Assembly (NCBI GenBank): GCA_963727285.1
Contig: CAVSFF010000009.1
Location: forward strand, 1-64,000
Origin: CAITWD01 sp963727285
GTDB taxonomy: Bacteria > Actinomycetota > Thermoleophilia > Miltoncostaeales > Miltoncostaeaceae
DNA length: 64,000 nucleotides
Reading direction: 5' to 3'
Positions within the stretch are counted from its first letter, which is position 1. Every line of letters starts with the position of its first letter. The notes under the pieces are model-generated. The model made no database searches, was not told the DNA's origin, and saw only the letters and a list, made by a program, of their open reading frames with translations. The translations under genes were made by a program, and so were the position numbers. Shown here piece after piece: positions 50,212 to 59,967 of the stretch.

Positions 50212-50217
50212 TAGGAT
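50212..50217 (+). promoter_or_regulatory. -10 box ahead of the Sua5 gene
   Basis: TAGGAT, about 46 nt before ATG 50264, giving a leader of about 40 nt. Confidence 0.35.
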
Positions 50218-50263
50218 CCGGAGCGGTGCACGGCCTGCCACCAAACGGCGCGCGCCACAGACG

Positions 50264-51244
50264 ATGACAGCCGCGATCACCACAGACCCCGCCCTTGCGG
50301 CCCGCATCCTCGCCGGAGGCGGCGTCGTCGGCGTTCCGACCGAGACCGTCTACGGCCTCGCCGCACACGCCGAGTACCCCGACGCGGTGCATCGGATCTT
50401 CACGATCAAGGGACGGCCGGCCGGTCATCCCCTGATCGTCCACGGCGCCGACGCGGGCGTGCTGGACCGCTATGCCGATGCCGTACCCGATGAGGTTCGC
50501 CGCCTCGGCGATGCGTTCTGGCCGGGGCCGCTCACGCTGATCGTCCCACGGAGCGGGCGGGTCCCCGATGTCGTGACCGGCGGGCGCGGAACGGTGGGGC
50601 TTCGCGTTCCGGACCATGCCCTGACCCTGCGAGTGCTGGAGCTCCTCGACGCGGGGGTCGCCGCGCCGTCGGCCAACCTGTTCGGTCGCACCAGCCCGAC
50701 CACTGCCGCCCACGTCCAGCACGACCTCGGCGACGCGATCGACCTCGTCCTCGATGGCGGCACGTGCGCGATCGGCGTCGAGTCGACCATCCTCGACATG
50801 TCCGACGGTGATCCCGTGATCCTGCGTACCGGCGGCATTCAGGCCGAACAGATCGAGGCGGTCATCGGGCGCGCGGTGGCCCGGACCGCGCATGGCCCCG
50901 CGCGGGCGCCCGGCATGCTCGAGGTCCACTACTCCCCGTCCGCCCGGGTGCTGCTTGCCGACGCCGACGGGCTGGCGGACACGCTGGCCGCCCTCGGGGC
51001 CGCGGCGCGACCGGTCGTGGTGATCGCGCCCCGCCATGTCGTCGCGGACGGCGCGACACCGATCCTGCGGCCGCGCGGTCCACGATCCGAAGACTTCGCG
51101 CACGACCTCTACGGCCTGTTGCGGGACGCCGATGCCGCGGGCGCGGCGACCATCGTCGTTGTCCCCCCGACGGGCAAGGGCATCGCGATCGCCGTGCGCG
51201 ATCGCCTGCGGCGGGCCGCCGCAGCCGGCGCATCAGCCCACTAG
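50264..51244 (+). CDS. L-threonylcarbamoyladenylate synthase (Sua5/YrdC type)
   Basis: Makes threonylcarbamoyl-AMP for the t6A37 modification of ANN-decoding tRNAs. The 326-aa protein has an N-terminal YrdC domain (GGVVGVPTETVYGLAAHAE; IKGRPAGHPLIVH; TVGLRVPDHALTLRVL; APSANLFGRTSPT) and a C-terminal Sua5 domain. The linker SPSARVLLADADG follows APGMLEVHY. ATG 50264 is the first sensible start; there is no strong Shine-Dalgarno. Confidence 0.93.
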   Translation: MTAAITTDPALAARILAGGGVVGVPTETVYGLAAHAEYPDAVHRIFTIKGRPAGHPLIVHGADAGVLDRYADAVPDEVRRLGDAFWPGPLTLIVPRSGRVPDVVTGGRGTVGLRVPDHALTLRVLELLDAGVAAPSANLFGRTSPTTAAHVQHDLGDAIDLVLDGGTCAIGVESTILDMSDGDPVILRTGGIQAEQIEAVIGRAVARTAHGPARAPGMLEVHYSPSARVLLADADGLADTLAALGAAARPVVVIAPRHVVADGATPILRPRGPRSEDFAHDLYGLLRDADAAGAATIVVVPPTGKGIAIAVRDRLRRAAAAGASAH

Positions 51245-51247
51245 CGC

Positions 51248-51916
51248 TCAGACGGGGTTGGCGGTCCCCCACCGATCCCAGTGGACGAACGTGTCCAGCG
51301 GGAGGCGCACACCGGGCTTGAAGTCGTCGCCGATCGTGTAGGCGAGCGGGATCAGCGCCGTCTGCATGACCTCGTCGTACGGGATGCCGAGGACCTCGGC
51401 CGCCTCGCGCTCATAGAACAGGTGAATTGTCGTCCAGGCGGTGCCCAGGCTCCGGGCGCGGGCCGCCAGCATGAAGCTCCAGACCGCCGGGAGCACGGAC
51501 CCGAAGTGCGAGGCGACCGCGACGGGCTCGCGACCGTCCACGCGATGCCGGATGACGGGGATCACCAGCACGGGCACCCGCTCGAGATTGTCGGCCAGGT
51601 ACTGGGCGGACGCCCCGATGCGCTTCTGTCGGGCACGTGCGACGGGGTCGCTCGCCGGTGGGGACGGTGGCTCGACCATCCCTTCGGTGACGTAACGGTC
51701 CCACCCTTTGCGGTAGATCTCGGCGAGCGCGAGACGCGTCGCGGGATCCGTCACCACGATGAACGACCAGAGTTGCCGGTTGCCGCCGGTCGGCGCCTGC
51801 TGTGCCAAGGCGAGGCATTCCTCGACCACGCCGCGCGGCACCGGCCGCTCCAGATCAAGCCGCTTGCGGACCGACCGCGTCGTCCTCAGCAGGGTGTCGA
51901 TCTCGTCGATGTCCAC
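51248..51916 (-). CDS. Nitroreductase-family flavoprotein
   Basis: FMN-dependent oxidoreductase, 222 aa. Features are the opening RTTRSVRKRLDLERPVPR (phosphate-binding arginines), APTGGNRQLWSFIVVTD, and LGIPYDEVMQTALIPLAY near the end. No substrate can be assigned. GTG 51916 is preceded by GGGAGGCGG, and a TAGTGT -10-like box lies about 37 nt upstream. Divergent from the exonuclease gene and convergent with Sua5. Confidence 0.88.
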   Translation of the reverse strand: MDIDEIDTLLRTTRSVRKRLDLERPVPRGVVEECLALAQQAPTGGNRQLWSFIVVTDPATRLALAEIYRKGWDRYVTEGMVEPPSPPASDPVARARQKRIGASAQYLADNLERVPVLVIPVIRHRVDGREPVAVASHFGSVLPAVWSFMLAARARSLGTAWTTIHLFYEREAAEVLGIPYDEVMQTALIPLAYTIGDDFKPGVRLPLDTFVHWDRWGTANPV

Positions 51917-52064
51917 GTGCCGCCGCCTCCCGATGATCCCGTCGCCGACGCGACACTAACGCGGACGTGGCGGACGCGGTGGGGACAACGGTGCCGTGGC
52001 GGCGGTTAGTCTGCGCTGGCCGGCCCGCGTCCGCCCGGCACACACCCCGACGATCGGCGCATCC

Positions 52065-52955
52065 GTGTCCGACGAAACTCGCATCCATCTGGTTGACGGC
52101 ACCTGGGAGCTGTTTCGGCACCACTTCGGCATGCCGAGCGGGGTCCGGTCACGGGAGGGTGCCGCCGTCCGGGCCGTCGCGCGATCCCTGGCGGGCCTGC
52201 TCGAGTCCGGCGCCACCCACATCGCCGTCGCCACCGATCAGGTCGTCGAATCGTTCCGCAACGGTCTCTGGTCCGGCTACAAGACCGGCGCGGGGATCGA
52301 CCCCCACCTGTTCGCGCAGTTCCCGCTGCTGGAACAGGTCACTGCCGCGTGCGGGATCACCGTCTGGGCCATGGTCGAGTTCGAGGCCGACGACGCCCTC
52401 GCGAGCGCCGCCCGGACGGCGGCGACCGATCTCGAGGTCGCGCAGGTCGTGATCTGCTCGCCCGACAAGGACCTGGCACAGTGCGTGCGCGGGTCGCGGG
52501 TCGTCCAGTGGGACCGGCGGAACGACGAGATCCGTGACGAGGACGGCATCTACGCCCACTTCGGTGTCCGTCCTGCCCAGATCCCCGACTGGCTGGCGCT
52601 GGTCGGAGACAGCGCCGACGGATTCCCGGGCCTCAAGGGCTGGGGTGCCCGCTCCGCTGCGGCCGTCCTCGATGCATACGGATCGCTCGAGGCGATCCCC
52701 GCCGACCCGGCGCTGTGGTCGGTGCCCGTCCGCGGTGCCGCGCGCCTGGCCGAGGTCCTCGCCGGGGACCATGACGCGGCCATCCTGTTTCGGCGCCTGG
52801 CGCGGCTGCGGGACGATCTCGACGTGCTGCCCGACGGGGTCGCGGGAATCCGCTGGCGGGGGCCCGCCGACGACCTGGCGGGACTTGCCGTGCAGATCGG
52901 GGCGCCGGAGCTGCCGGAACGGCTGGCCCGGATCGCGGCGGATCGGTCCGGCTAG
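52065..52955 (+). CDS. 5'-3' exonuclease (FEN/PIN type)
   Basis: A stand-alone 296-aa relative of the DNA polymerase I 5' nuclease domain. Acidic metal-binding segments are IHLVDGTWELFRHHFG, EFEADDALASAA, VVICSPDKDLAQCV and GDSADGFPGLKGWGA, the last within the helix-three-turn-helix. Expected roles are Okazaki fragment processing and repair. I take GTG 52065, giving VSDETRIHLVDG; an upstream GTG at 51996 exists, but a TAGTCT -10-like box lies between them. The stop shares CTAG with the convergent gene. Confidence 0.9.
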   Translation: MSDETRIHLVDGTWELFRHHFGMPSGVRSREGAAVRAVARSLAGLLESGATHIAVATDQVVESFRNGLWSGYKTGAGIDPHLFAQFPLLEQVTAACGITVWAMVEFEADDALASAARTAATDLEVAQVVICSPDKDLAQCVRGSRVVQWDRRNDEIRDEDGIYAHFGVRPAQIPDWLALVGDSADGFPGLKGWGARSAAAVLDAYGSLEAIPADPALWSVPVRGAARLAEVLAGDHDAAILFRRLARLRDDLDVLPDGVAGIRWRGPADDLAGLAVQIGAPELPERLARIAADRSG

Positions 52956-53560
52956 CCCGCGAGCGTCCGTATGTCGGCCGCCAGATCCGGCACGCTGATC
53001 GGAATCGCGCCCGCGTACGTCCCCACTTCGCGGCCGTGGCGATCGATCAGCACCACGAGCGCGGTGTGGGTCGACCGGATCGCATCGGTGGGCTGTGCGC
53101 GAATGCCCCACGCCTGCCAGAGCGGCGCGAGGGTCGCCTGGGGTCCGACGATGTAGTTCATCCGACCTGTGAGGTGGTGGACGGCCAGAAACGCGTTGAC
53201 CTCCTTGGGCGTGTCCCCCACCGGGTCGACCGAGATCGCCACGGTGTCGATCCGGCCGGCGGTGCCCGGACCGACGGCGTCGAGCGCCGCCGAGATCTCA
53301 CCGGCGATCAGCGGGCACGAGGTCGTGCATTTCGCGTACAGGAACGTGACGAGTGCCGGACGGCCGCCTTCCGGAACACTGACGAGATTGCCGGTGGAAT
53401 CGCGTCCGGCGGTCGGGGGCGCAGCGACCGGAGGGCTGATCGGCACGGCATGCAGCGGCGGCGTGCCGCCGGACCCGTTGACCACGATCACGACGACCAC
53501 GGCGAGCGCGCCGATCGCCGCCGCGACGATGGCGACCAAAACCCAGGCGCGTCGTTTCAC
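52952..53560 (-). CDS. Sco1/SenC-family membrane-anchored thioredoxin-fold protein
   Basis: A 202-aa protein. It is anchored by RRAWVLVAIVAAAIGALAVV and faces outward. The copper/redox motif C-x3-C is in LYAKCTTSCPLIAGEI, and the conserved histidine in IRSTHTALVVLIDRHG. Sco proteins deliver copper to the CuA site of cytochrome c oxidase or act as thiol reductases. No oxidase genes are in the window. It follows the MFS gene by 58 bp on the same strand. Confidence 0.9.
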   Translation of the reverse strand: MKRRAWVLVAIVAAAIGALAVVVVIVVNGSGGTPPLHAVPISPPVAAPPTAGRDSTGNLVSVPEGGRPALVTFLYAKCTTSCPLIAGEISAALDAVGPGTAGRIDTVAISVDPVGDTPKEVNAFLAVHHLTGRMNYIVGPQATLAPLWQAWGIRAQPTDAIRSTHTALVVLIDRHGREVGTYAGAIPISVPDLAADIRTLAG

Positions 53561-53618
53561 GGGCGCATCGTACTAGAGCCCACGACCCGGATCGGACGGC
53601 CCCGGGTCCGGGCACCGT

Positions 53619-55155
53619 TCACGCGCCCGGCCGCACCTTCGCAGCGTGAGCCACCGCGGGCATGGGATCGACGACCGCGACCACAGACTCCTCCTGGCTG
53701 GGCACCGGCCCCCGCATCGCGGAGACCGCCGCGCCGATCAGGGAGAAGCCGCACAGGATCCACAGTGCCAGGTGCATTCCGTCCATAAAGGGCGCCAGGC
53801 GTGCCGGAGAGAGCCCGGTGGTGAGGCCCGAGAAGATCGAGAACAGCAGCAACGTCGGCACCACCGATGTCACGATCATCAGCATCAGCGCAATGGAGAT
53901 CACCGCTCCCGTGTTTTGGAGCATCACGCGGGTGCCCGATGCGATGCCGCGGCGCCACGGCGGGACCGCGGCCATCATCGCGCTGGTATTCGGCGAGTTG
54001 AACACGCCGGATCCGATGCCCGCGATGGTGAGCCAGATGGCGGAGACCCAAAACGGGCTGTCGACCTGAAGCGTGGTCATCCCGGCCAGCCCCAGTGCGG
54101 TCAGCAGCATTCCCAGCACCGCCGGCGCCCGCGAGCCGTGGCGATCCGCCCACGCGCCGGCGATCGGCGAGGCGACGAGCATGCCGATGGCCAGCGGCGC
54201 GAGCATCAGGCCGGCCGTGATCGGATCCTGCTTCTGCGGACCCTGGAAGTAGAACACGAACAGGAACATGAGGGCGAACCGCGCCAATCCGTTCAGGAAC
54301 GCGGCGGCGGCGGCGGCCGAATAGACCCGGATCCGGAACAGCGACAGGTCGAGCATCGGTGCCTCGACGCGCGACTCGACCCAGATGAAGATCGGCAGGC
54401 AGACAACCCCGAGCGCGAGCCCGATCACCACCATCGGCGCCGACCACCCGTCGAGACCGGCATCCGAGAGGCCCAGCACGAGCCCCGTCAGGCCGATCAG
54501 CATCAGGATGTTCCCGGCCCAGTCCAATCTGCGCGTCTCGTCGGACCGGAGCGTCTCGTGGAGAATCAGCCATGCCCAGAGGGTCCCGGCAATGCCGAGC
54601 GGTACGTTGAACCAGAAGACCCACTGCCAGCCGAAGGTCACGAGCCAGCCACCGAGCACCGGACCGATCACGAGCCCGACGGCGGCGACCATGACATTCG
54701 TGCCCATCGCCAGGCCCAGGCGCTCCCGCGGAAACACATCGGTCACGAGCGCGCCCGCGTTGGCAAAGATCAGCGCCCCGCCGACTCCCTGGATCACGCG
54801 CCAGACGATCAACGCGGTACCGGAGCTCGAGAATCCGGCTCCCAGCGAGGCCAGCGTGAACAGCGCCGATCCCGAGCACGTACAGGCGCTTGCGCCCGAT
54901 CTGGTCGGCCAGTCGCCCTGCCGGCAGCAGCAGCACCGTGCTCGACACCATGTAGGCCAGGATCACCCACACCAGAGTGAGCAGGGACGTGTGCAGCGCG
55001 CGCTCGAGGTTGGGCAACGCGATCAGCAGCGTGCCGCTGTTCACGGTCGCCAGGAACATGCCCAGGCTCGTGACCGACAGCACCCACCAGCAGTAGTTCT
55101 CGTGGTCGGCGTGGACACCAACGCGGCGCCGCGTCGCAGGGGCAGCGGAACCCAT
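53619..55155 (-). pseudogene. DHA2-type MFS multidrug transporter, frameshifted
   Basis: Together the two reading frames encode a complete drug exporter of about 511 aa with 14 spans. The 5' part starts at ATG 55155 (MGSAAPATRRRVGVHADH) and runs through ADQIGRKRLYVLG. After about position 54870 the homologous sequence continues in another frame (SALFTLASLGAGF, then WRVIQGVGGALIFANAG) to the stop at 53619. One extra base near 54868-54873 explains the break. Both halves are otherwise intact and conserved, so a sequencing or assembly error is at least as likely as true decay. If real, the product would be truncated after about 120 residues. Confidence 0.85.
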
Positions 55156-55162
55156 GATCGTT

Positions 55163-55168
55163 AGTGTA
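55163..55168 (-). promoter_or_regulatory. -10 box for the MFS gene (leaderless type)
   Basis: Minus-strand TACACT, 7 nt before ATG 55155. The rest of the 227-bp gap to the beta-helix gene shows nothing recognisable. Confidence 0.55.
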
Positions 55169-55382
55169 CTACCGACTCGACGACCGGTCTGCCCCATCGG
55201 ACCGACACCGTGCTGCGATCCGGTACGGCGTGCCCATGCACCTCCCGGGCCGGTCCGACGCCCCGGTGCCGGTCGGGGGTGGCGCGTCGGCGTCCCGTCA
55301 TGGCCGCCGGATCGTGGCGCCCGCACGCGGGACCGTCGCGGTGCATCCCGCGCGCGCCCGGGCGGGCGTCCCGCACTCCCCC

Positions 55383-56972
55383 TTACGGCGCCACCGCGAT
55401 GTCATCGGGAGTGTTGCCGGAGACGTTGCCGCCCGCGCCGGCGACACAGTTCACCAGGGTCCCGTGGTCGTTGTAGATCCCGCCGCCGACGGCAGCGAGA
55501 ACGGTTCCGGCCCGATTGTTGGTGATGCTGCTGGAGTCGTTGAGCGTCACCGTGCCGCCGGCGTTGTCGACCCCGCCACCGGGGGCACACTCGGCGGCGT
55601 TGCCGGAGATCGTACTCGCGTCGTTGAGCGTGAGGGCTCCTGCGTTCATGACACCACCGCCGCCGCCGCAACGCCCACCCGCCGTGTTGTCGGTCACGCT
55701 GCTCGTGTCGTTGAGCGTCACGGTGCCGCTGATGTTGTCGATGCCGCCGCCCACCGGCGCGGCGTTGCCCGACACGCTGCTGGTGTCGTTGAGCGTCACG
55801 GTGCCGCCGTCATTGGCGATGGCGCCGCCGATATAGCCGTTGTTTCCCGAGACGCTCGTGGATCCCCACAGCTCCAGGGTCCCGAAGTTCTCGATGCCGG
55901 CCGCTCCCGCGTCGTACGCCGAGTTCCCGGTGATGCCCGCATCGATGATCGACAGCGTCCCGTAATTGTTGATGGCGCCGCCCGATCCCGTGGTCGCGCC
56001 GTGCCCATCGCTGACGGGGTCGCTGGGCGCACGCCCACCGGTGACCGTCAGGTTGATGATGCGCACCGAACCTGCGGTGACGGTGATGACCAGTCCGATG
56101 CGATCACCGGTCAGCGTTGGCGGGCCAAATGCGGGCGCGCTCTGGCCGATGATGTCGAGATTCTTGCCGATCGACGTCGTTCCGTGGCACGTGCCGTAGA
56201 CCTCGAGCGAATCGCCGGCGGTCGCGGTCGCAACCGCACCCTGCAACGTCGTCGCGGCGGGCAGCGGGCGGGTTCCGTCGACGACAAGACAGGAACCCGC
56301 CGCGATGGTGCTCCGCCATCCTGTCGCCGAGGTGGCGAATCTCACCCCGTCGCCGATCGCCGTGAGCCCGACCGTGTATGGCGCCCCGGCGGTCAGTCCG
56401 GTGAAGGTCAATCCGGACGACGTGACGCGCCGCGCGGCTCGGCAATGGGTGTGCCCCGGTCCGCAGAGTCGGGCGCCGTAGGCAGTCGCATGCGGGACCG
56501 CGCGGAACGGCTCGAGCGTGACCGAGTTCGGACCGGAGGCGACCGCAAACCCTGGCGTGGCGAGCGGCGACGCACCGGCGACGCCGACCCGACGCACGAC
56601 GGGCGAATTTGCGAACCGTCGGTCACCGCTGACGGCCATCAGCTCGACCAGATATCGACGGCCGCCGGCAAGCCCGCCGAATGCGTGTCCGGCCGGCGTG
56701 ATCAGCACCCGGCGCGTGCATGGGGACCCGGAGCGGACGCACAGCAGCGCGAGATACGACGCGGCATGCGGCACCGGGCGAAAGCGGCCGATCACCAGGG
56801 CACCCGGTGCGCGATGGACGGCCAACGACGGTGACGCCAGTGGCGGCACGCGCGCACCGACGGTCGCCCGGGCCGCGACCGCGTGACCGGCCACGAGCAG
56901 GACGGCGACCAGCCCGCCGACAAGCGCACCGCGTCGCGAGACCATCACAGATGTCCATCTACGAGTCATCAT
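55383..56972 (-). CDS. Secreted beta-helix repeat protein with two FN3-like domains
   Basis: A 529-aa exported protein with signal core GALVGGLVAVLLVAGHAVA. Two similar domains of about 95 residues follow (FRPVPHAASYLALLC... and FRAVPHATAYGARLC...), each with a cysteine pair and the look of fibronectin type III folds. From residue about 250 on there is a right-handed parallel beta-helix. The rungs repeat GGTVTLNDTSSVSGN-like units, at least four nearly identical at DNA level (GTCGTTGAGCGT at 55536, 55620, 55707 and 55785, spacing 78-87 bp). Probably a surface or released adhesin or polysaccharide-binding protein. ATG 56972 or 56942 may be the start. Confidence 0.82.
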   Translation of the reverse strand: MMTRRWTSVMVSRRGALVGGLVAVLLVAGHAVAARATVGARVPPLASPSLAVHRAPGALVIGRFRPVPHAASYLALLCVRSGSPCTRRVLITPAGHAFGGLAGGRRYLVELMAVSGDRRFANSPVVRRVGVAGASPLATPGFAVASGPNSVTLEPFRAVPHATAYGARLCGPGHTHCRAARRVTSSGLTFTGLTAGAPYTVGLTAIGDGVRFATSATGWRSTIAAGSCLVVDGTRPLPAATTLQGAVATATAGDSLEVYGTCHGTTSIGKNLDIIGQSAPAFGPPTLTGDRIGLVITVTAGSVRIINLTVTGGRAPSDPVSDGHGATTGSGGAINNYGTLSIIDAGITGNSAYDAGAAGIENFGTLELWGSTSVSGNNGYIGGAIANDGGTVTLNDTSSVSGNAAPVGGGIDNISGTVTLNDTSSVTDNTAGGRCGGGGGVMNAGALTLNDASTISGNAAECAPGGGVDNAGGTVTLNDSSSITNNRAGTVLAAVGGGIYNDHGTLVNCVAGAGGNVSGNTPDDIAVAP

Positions 56973-57156
56973 TTGCCTCTACGGCGCCGACCGGTGCGCC
57001 CCTTCGTATGATGGCGCCCGCAGCGCCCGGAAGGAATCCCGCGCACGGCTAGACGTGCGACGGCCCCATCCCCCGTTCGAGCCGGTCCGGATGGCGCGCG
57101 TCCCGAGGAGCGCGGGCCCACCGCGTGGCCGCCGGTCACCCCGCGATCCGTCCGGA

Positions 57157-57957
57157 CTAGGCGGTCGGCAGCGCCCGACGCAATGCGCCCACATAGGGGC
57201 GCCGGGCGATGATGACGACGCCGCTGAAGCGGCCACGCTGCGTCGACAGCAGTTTCTGCGCGTGGTTTCCCGTCGGGTCTTGGTGTGCGCGGCGCCAGAG
57301 GCCCATGCCGCGCCGCGGGCCGAACCTGCGCATCACCTCGCGGCGTGCCGGAAGCTCGAGCGGATAGTGCGCGACCGACTCGACCTCGAGCCCCGCGGCG
57401 GACAACAGCGCACGCCATCCGGACTCGGTCTGGGGGTAGAGCGCCCCGTTGGCCGGATCGGCCAAGGTTCCGGAGATTCCGGACGTCGCATCGGCCGACA
57501 GCCCGACGTCGCGAACACACAGCTCATGGAGGCCGATCCGTCCGTTGGGCCGCAACAGCCGTACGGCCTCGGCAACCACCGCTGCCTGCACGTCCGGCGG
57601 GAGGGTGAACAGCAGGCCTTCGCTGACGACGACGGTCGCACTCTCATCCGGCAGCCCGGTGGCATCCGGCGAGCCCGTCTGTGTGCAGGTGACCTGACTC
57701 GGCACCGAATCCACCGCGAACTCGGCATCGCTCGACCCGCCGCAGATAGCCGTCCACGAATAGACGTTGGCCTCCGTCGCCTCAAGACCGGCGTCGCCCG
57801 TCCCGGGCGCCAGATCGACGATGCGGTCCCCGGAACGGATGTCGAGAGCATCGACCAGCGCGAGCGATCCGTCCGGACCTCCGGGCTGCATCGCCCATAC
57901 ACCGAGATGCCGTGGCACCACACCTCCGGATCCCGACACCGCTGTGCTCGCGCTCAT
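57157..57957 (-). CDS. SAM-dependent methyltransferase, class I
   Basis: A 266-aa soluble protein with DRIVDLAPGTGDAGLEA as motif I, VVVSEGLLFTLPPDVQ near motif IV, and LLRPNGRIGLHELCV, typical of small-molecule methyltransferases. The N terminus carries VWAMQPGGPDGSLALVD. Substrate unknown. ATG 57957 is preceded by GAGGAGACC. It stands between the beta-helix gene and a small membrane protein gene with no clear functional link. Confidence 0.82.
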   Translation of the reverse strand: MSASTAVSGSGGVVPRHLGVWAMQPGGPDGSLALVDALDIRSGDRIVDLAPGTGDAGLEATEANVYSWTAICGGSSDAEFAVDSVPSQVTCTQTGSPDATGLPDESATVVVSEGLLFTLPPDVQAAVVAEAVRLLRPNGRIGLHELCVRDVGLSADATSGISGTLADPANGALYPQTESGWRALLSAAGLEVESVAHYPLELPARREVMRRFGPRRGMGLWRRAHQDPTGNHAQKLLSTQRGRFSGVVIIARRPYVGALRRALPTA

Positions 57958-58047
57958 TGGTCTCCTCGTGTACCGCCGACGACAGCTAGCGCCACGAGAG
58001 CCACCCGCCTGCGCAGCGCAACGATACGCCGAGGCCGCCGTGATCGG

Positions 58048-58365
58048 TCATGCCGATGGTGGAATTCGCTCATCCGACCCCGACTCGGCCGCCTTTTCGG
58101 CGGCCTTTCGAGCCGCCGCCTGGCCGTGCAACCTCCGGGCGCGCTCGGCCCGAGTTGCGCCCACCAAGGCGAATGTGAGCATCGCACCCCAGAAGACCCC
58201 GTACCCGATTGCGCGTCCGACCGAAATGTTTGGGACGAAAAGCCAAATATGAAGCAATGAAATGCCGATGATGGCTATCGGAGCCACTACGGCGATCTGC
58301 ACAAGGACGCTCAGATCCTCCCACCACACCACAATGCGGGGACGTGATTGCGGTGCGGGGTCCAC
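58048..58365 (-). CDS. Small membrane protein with charged tail
   Basis: A 105-aa protein. Two predicted spans (VQIAVVAPIAIIGISLLHIWL and AIGYGVFWGAMLTFALVGA) precede a hydrophilic Ala/Lys/Glu helix (ARKAAEKAAESGSDER). No family recognised. The GTG start at 58365 follows a TATTGT -10 box by 7 nt, so a leaderless mRNA is expected. Confidence 0.7.
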   Translation of the reverse strand: MDPAPQSRPRIVVWWEDLSVLVQIAVVAPIAIIGISLLHIWLFVPNISVGRAIGYGVFWGAMLTFALVGATRAERARRLHGQAAARKAAEKAAESGSDERIPPSA

Positions 58366-58372
58366 GCGGCAC

Positions 58373-58378
58373 ACAATA
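58373..58378 (-). promoter_or_regulatory. -10 box for the small membrane protein (leaderless type)
   Basis: Minus-strand TATTGT, 7 nt upstream of GTG 58365. Confidence 0.5.
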
Positions 58379-58412
58379 GCGACAGCACATCGAGGAGACC
58401 GGTAGCCCCCAG

Positions 58413-59913
58413 ATGGCAATCGACCTGACTTCCTTCCGCAAATGGGCGGATACCCTGGCCGATCTCGACGGCATGGCATCCGTCCTGTCGTGGGATCGCG
58501 CGGTGACGATGCCACCGTCGGGTGCCGCGTCACGCAGCCACCAGCTGGAGACCCTGGCGGCCGTCGCTCATCGCGAGCTGACGCGTCCCGGTATCGGCGA
58601 GATCCTTGATGCCATCGCCCACGACGACGGTATCGACCCGGCGACCCGGCGCGAGGCCGAATTGCTGGGGCGCGAGCGCGCTCGCGCCGAGCGCCTGCCG
58701 GAAGACCTGGTCCGCGCCATCAGTGCGGCCGAATCCGAGACGTTCGGGGCATGGTCGTCATCTCAAGGTGCCGGCGGTTGGAACAGGGTTGCCGGACCGC
58801 TGGGCCGCCTCGTTGACCTGAAGCGGACCGAGGCAACCGCCATCGGCATCGGCAGCGACCCGTACGACGCCATGCTCGACGAGTACGAGCCCGGTGCGAC
58901 GCGCGCGACCCTCGCCCCGGTGTTCGGCGCACTGGCAGACCGCCTGGCGCCACTGGTGACGACCGGCGCGGCGCTCGCGCCGGCCCCGATGCCCGAGCGG
59001 TACTGGCCGCATGACCGGCAGATGCAGCTGGCGCGCGACGTGGCGCGCATGATCGGCTTCGACCTCGACGACGGCCGCATCGGCGAATCGGCACATCCGT
59101 TCACCGGGACGCTCGGCGACGGCGACGTGCGCTTCAGCACGCGCATCGACGAGCGCAACCCGATCAGCAATATCTCGACCGTGCTGCACGAGGCCGGGCA
59201 CGCACTCTACGAACAGGGCTTCACGCGCGTCTTCACCCGCAGCGCCTTGCGCAATGCGCCGTCGCTCGGCGCGCACGAGGCCCAGGCCCGCTTCTGGGAG
59301 AACCACATCGGCGGCTCCGTGGAATTCTGGCGGCTGATCGAACCGCGGATGCGGGATCTGTTCCCCGACGCGATGGAGGGAATGACTGCCGAGTCGCTGC
59401 ACGCCCACGCGACCGCCGTTCGCCGCTCACTGATCCGGGTCGAGGCCGATGAGGTCACGTACAACCTCCACGTCGTGCTCCGGTTCGAACTCGAGTCGGC
59501 GCTGTTGTCCGGCAACCTCGACGTCGCGGACCTGCCGTCCGCGTGGAATTCCCGCATGCACGATCTGCTCGGTATCACGCCATCGTCGGCGGCCGAAGGC
59601 GTCCTGCAGGACGTTCACTGGATGGAAGGGATGTTCGGGTACTTCCCGACCTACACCCTCGGCAACCTCTATGCCGCCCAGCTGGCCGACGCCGTCGACG
59701 CAGCCGTCGGCGGCCTCGAAGAGGCGATCGGCCATGCGGCGTTCCCCGACATCGCCGACTTTCTGCGCACGCGGATCTACCGGTTCGGCGCCCTGGTGCC
59801 GACGGCCGACCTCATGCGGAGCGGCGACCGGTGTTCCCTTTGGGCCGGAAGCGCTGCTCAACCACCTGGAGCGACGGGCGCTCGCACCCCTCGCAACGAC
59901 CGCCGGCCGGTGA
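58413..59913 (+). pseudogene. M32 metallocarboxypeptidase, frameshifted near the 3' end
   Basis: Zinc carboxypeptidase of the Taq/Pfu type, about 499 aa when both frames are joined. Features are the family opening LASVLSWD-like MASVLSWDRAVTMPPSG, the H-E-x-x-H zinc motif in VLHEAGHALYEQG (near residue 260), and the later LGAHEAQARFWEN with the third ligand. The tail YFPTYTLGNLYAAQL is in frame 1, but the final ATGVPFGPEALLNHL segment is in another frame. One extra base near 59821 (after CTCATGCGG) causes this. Without correction the open frame runs on wrongly for 230 codons to 60605. The start ATG follows GAGGAG at a distance of about 20 nt. Confidence 0.85.
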
Positions 59914-59967
59914 CCGGCGGCGGCGCCCCGGGGCTCCGGCCGGGGGACGCAGCTGCCGATACCACCT

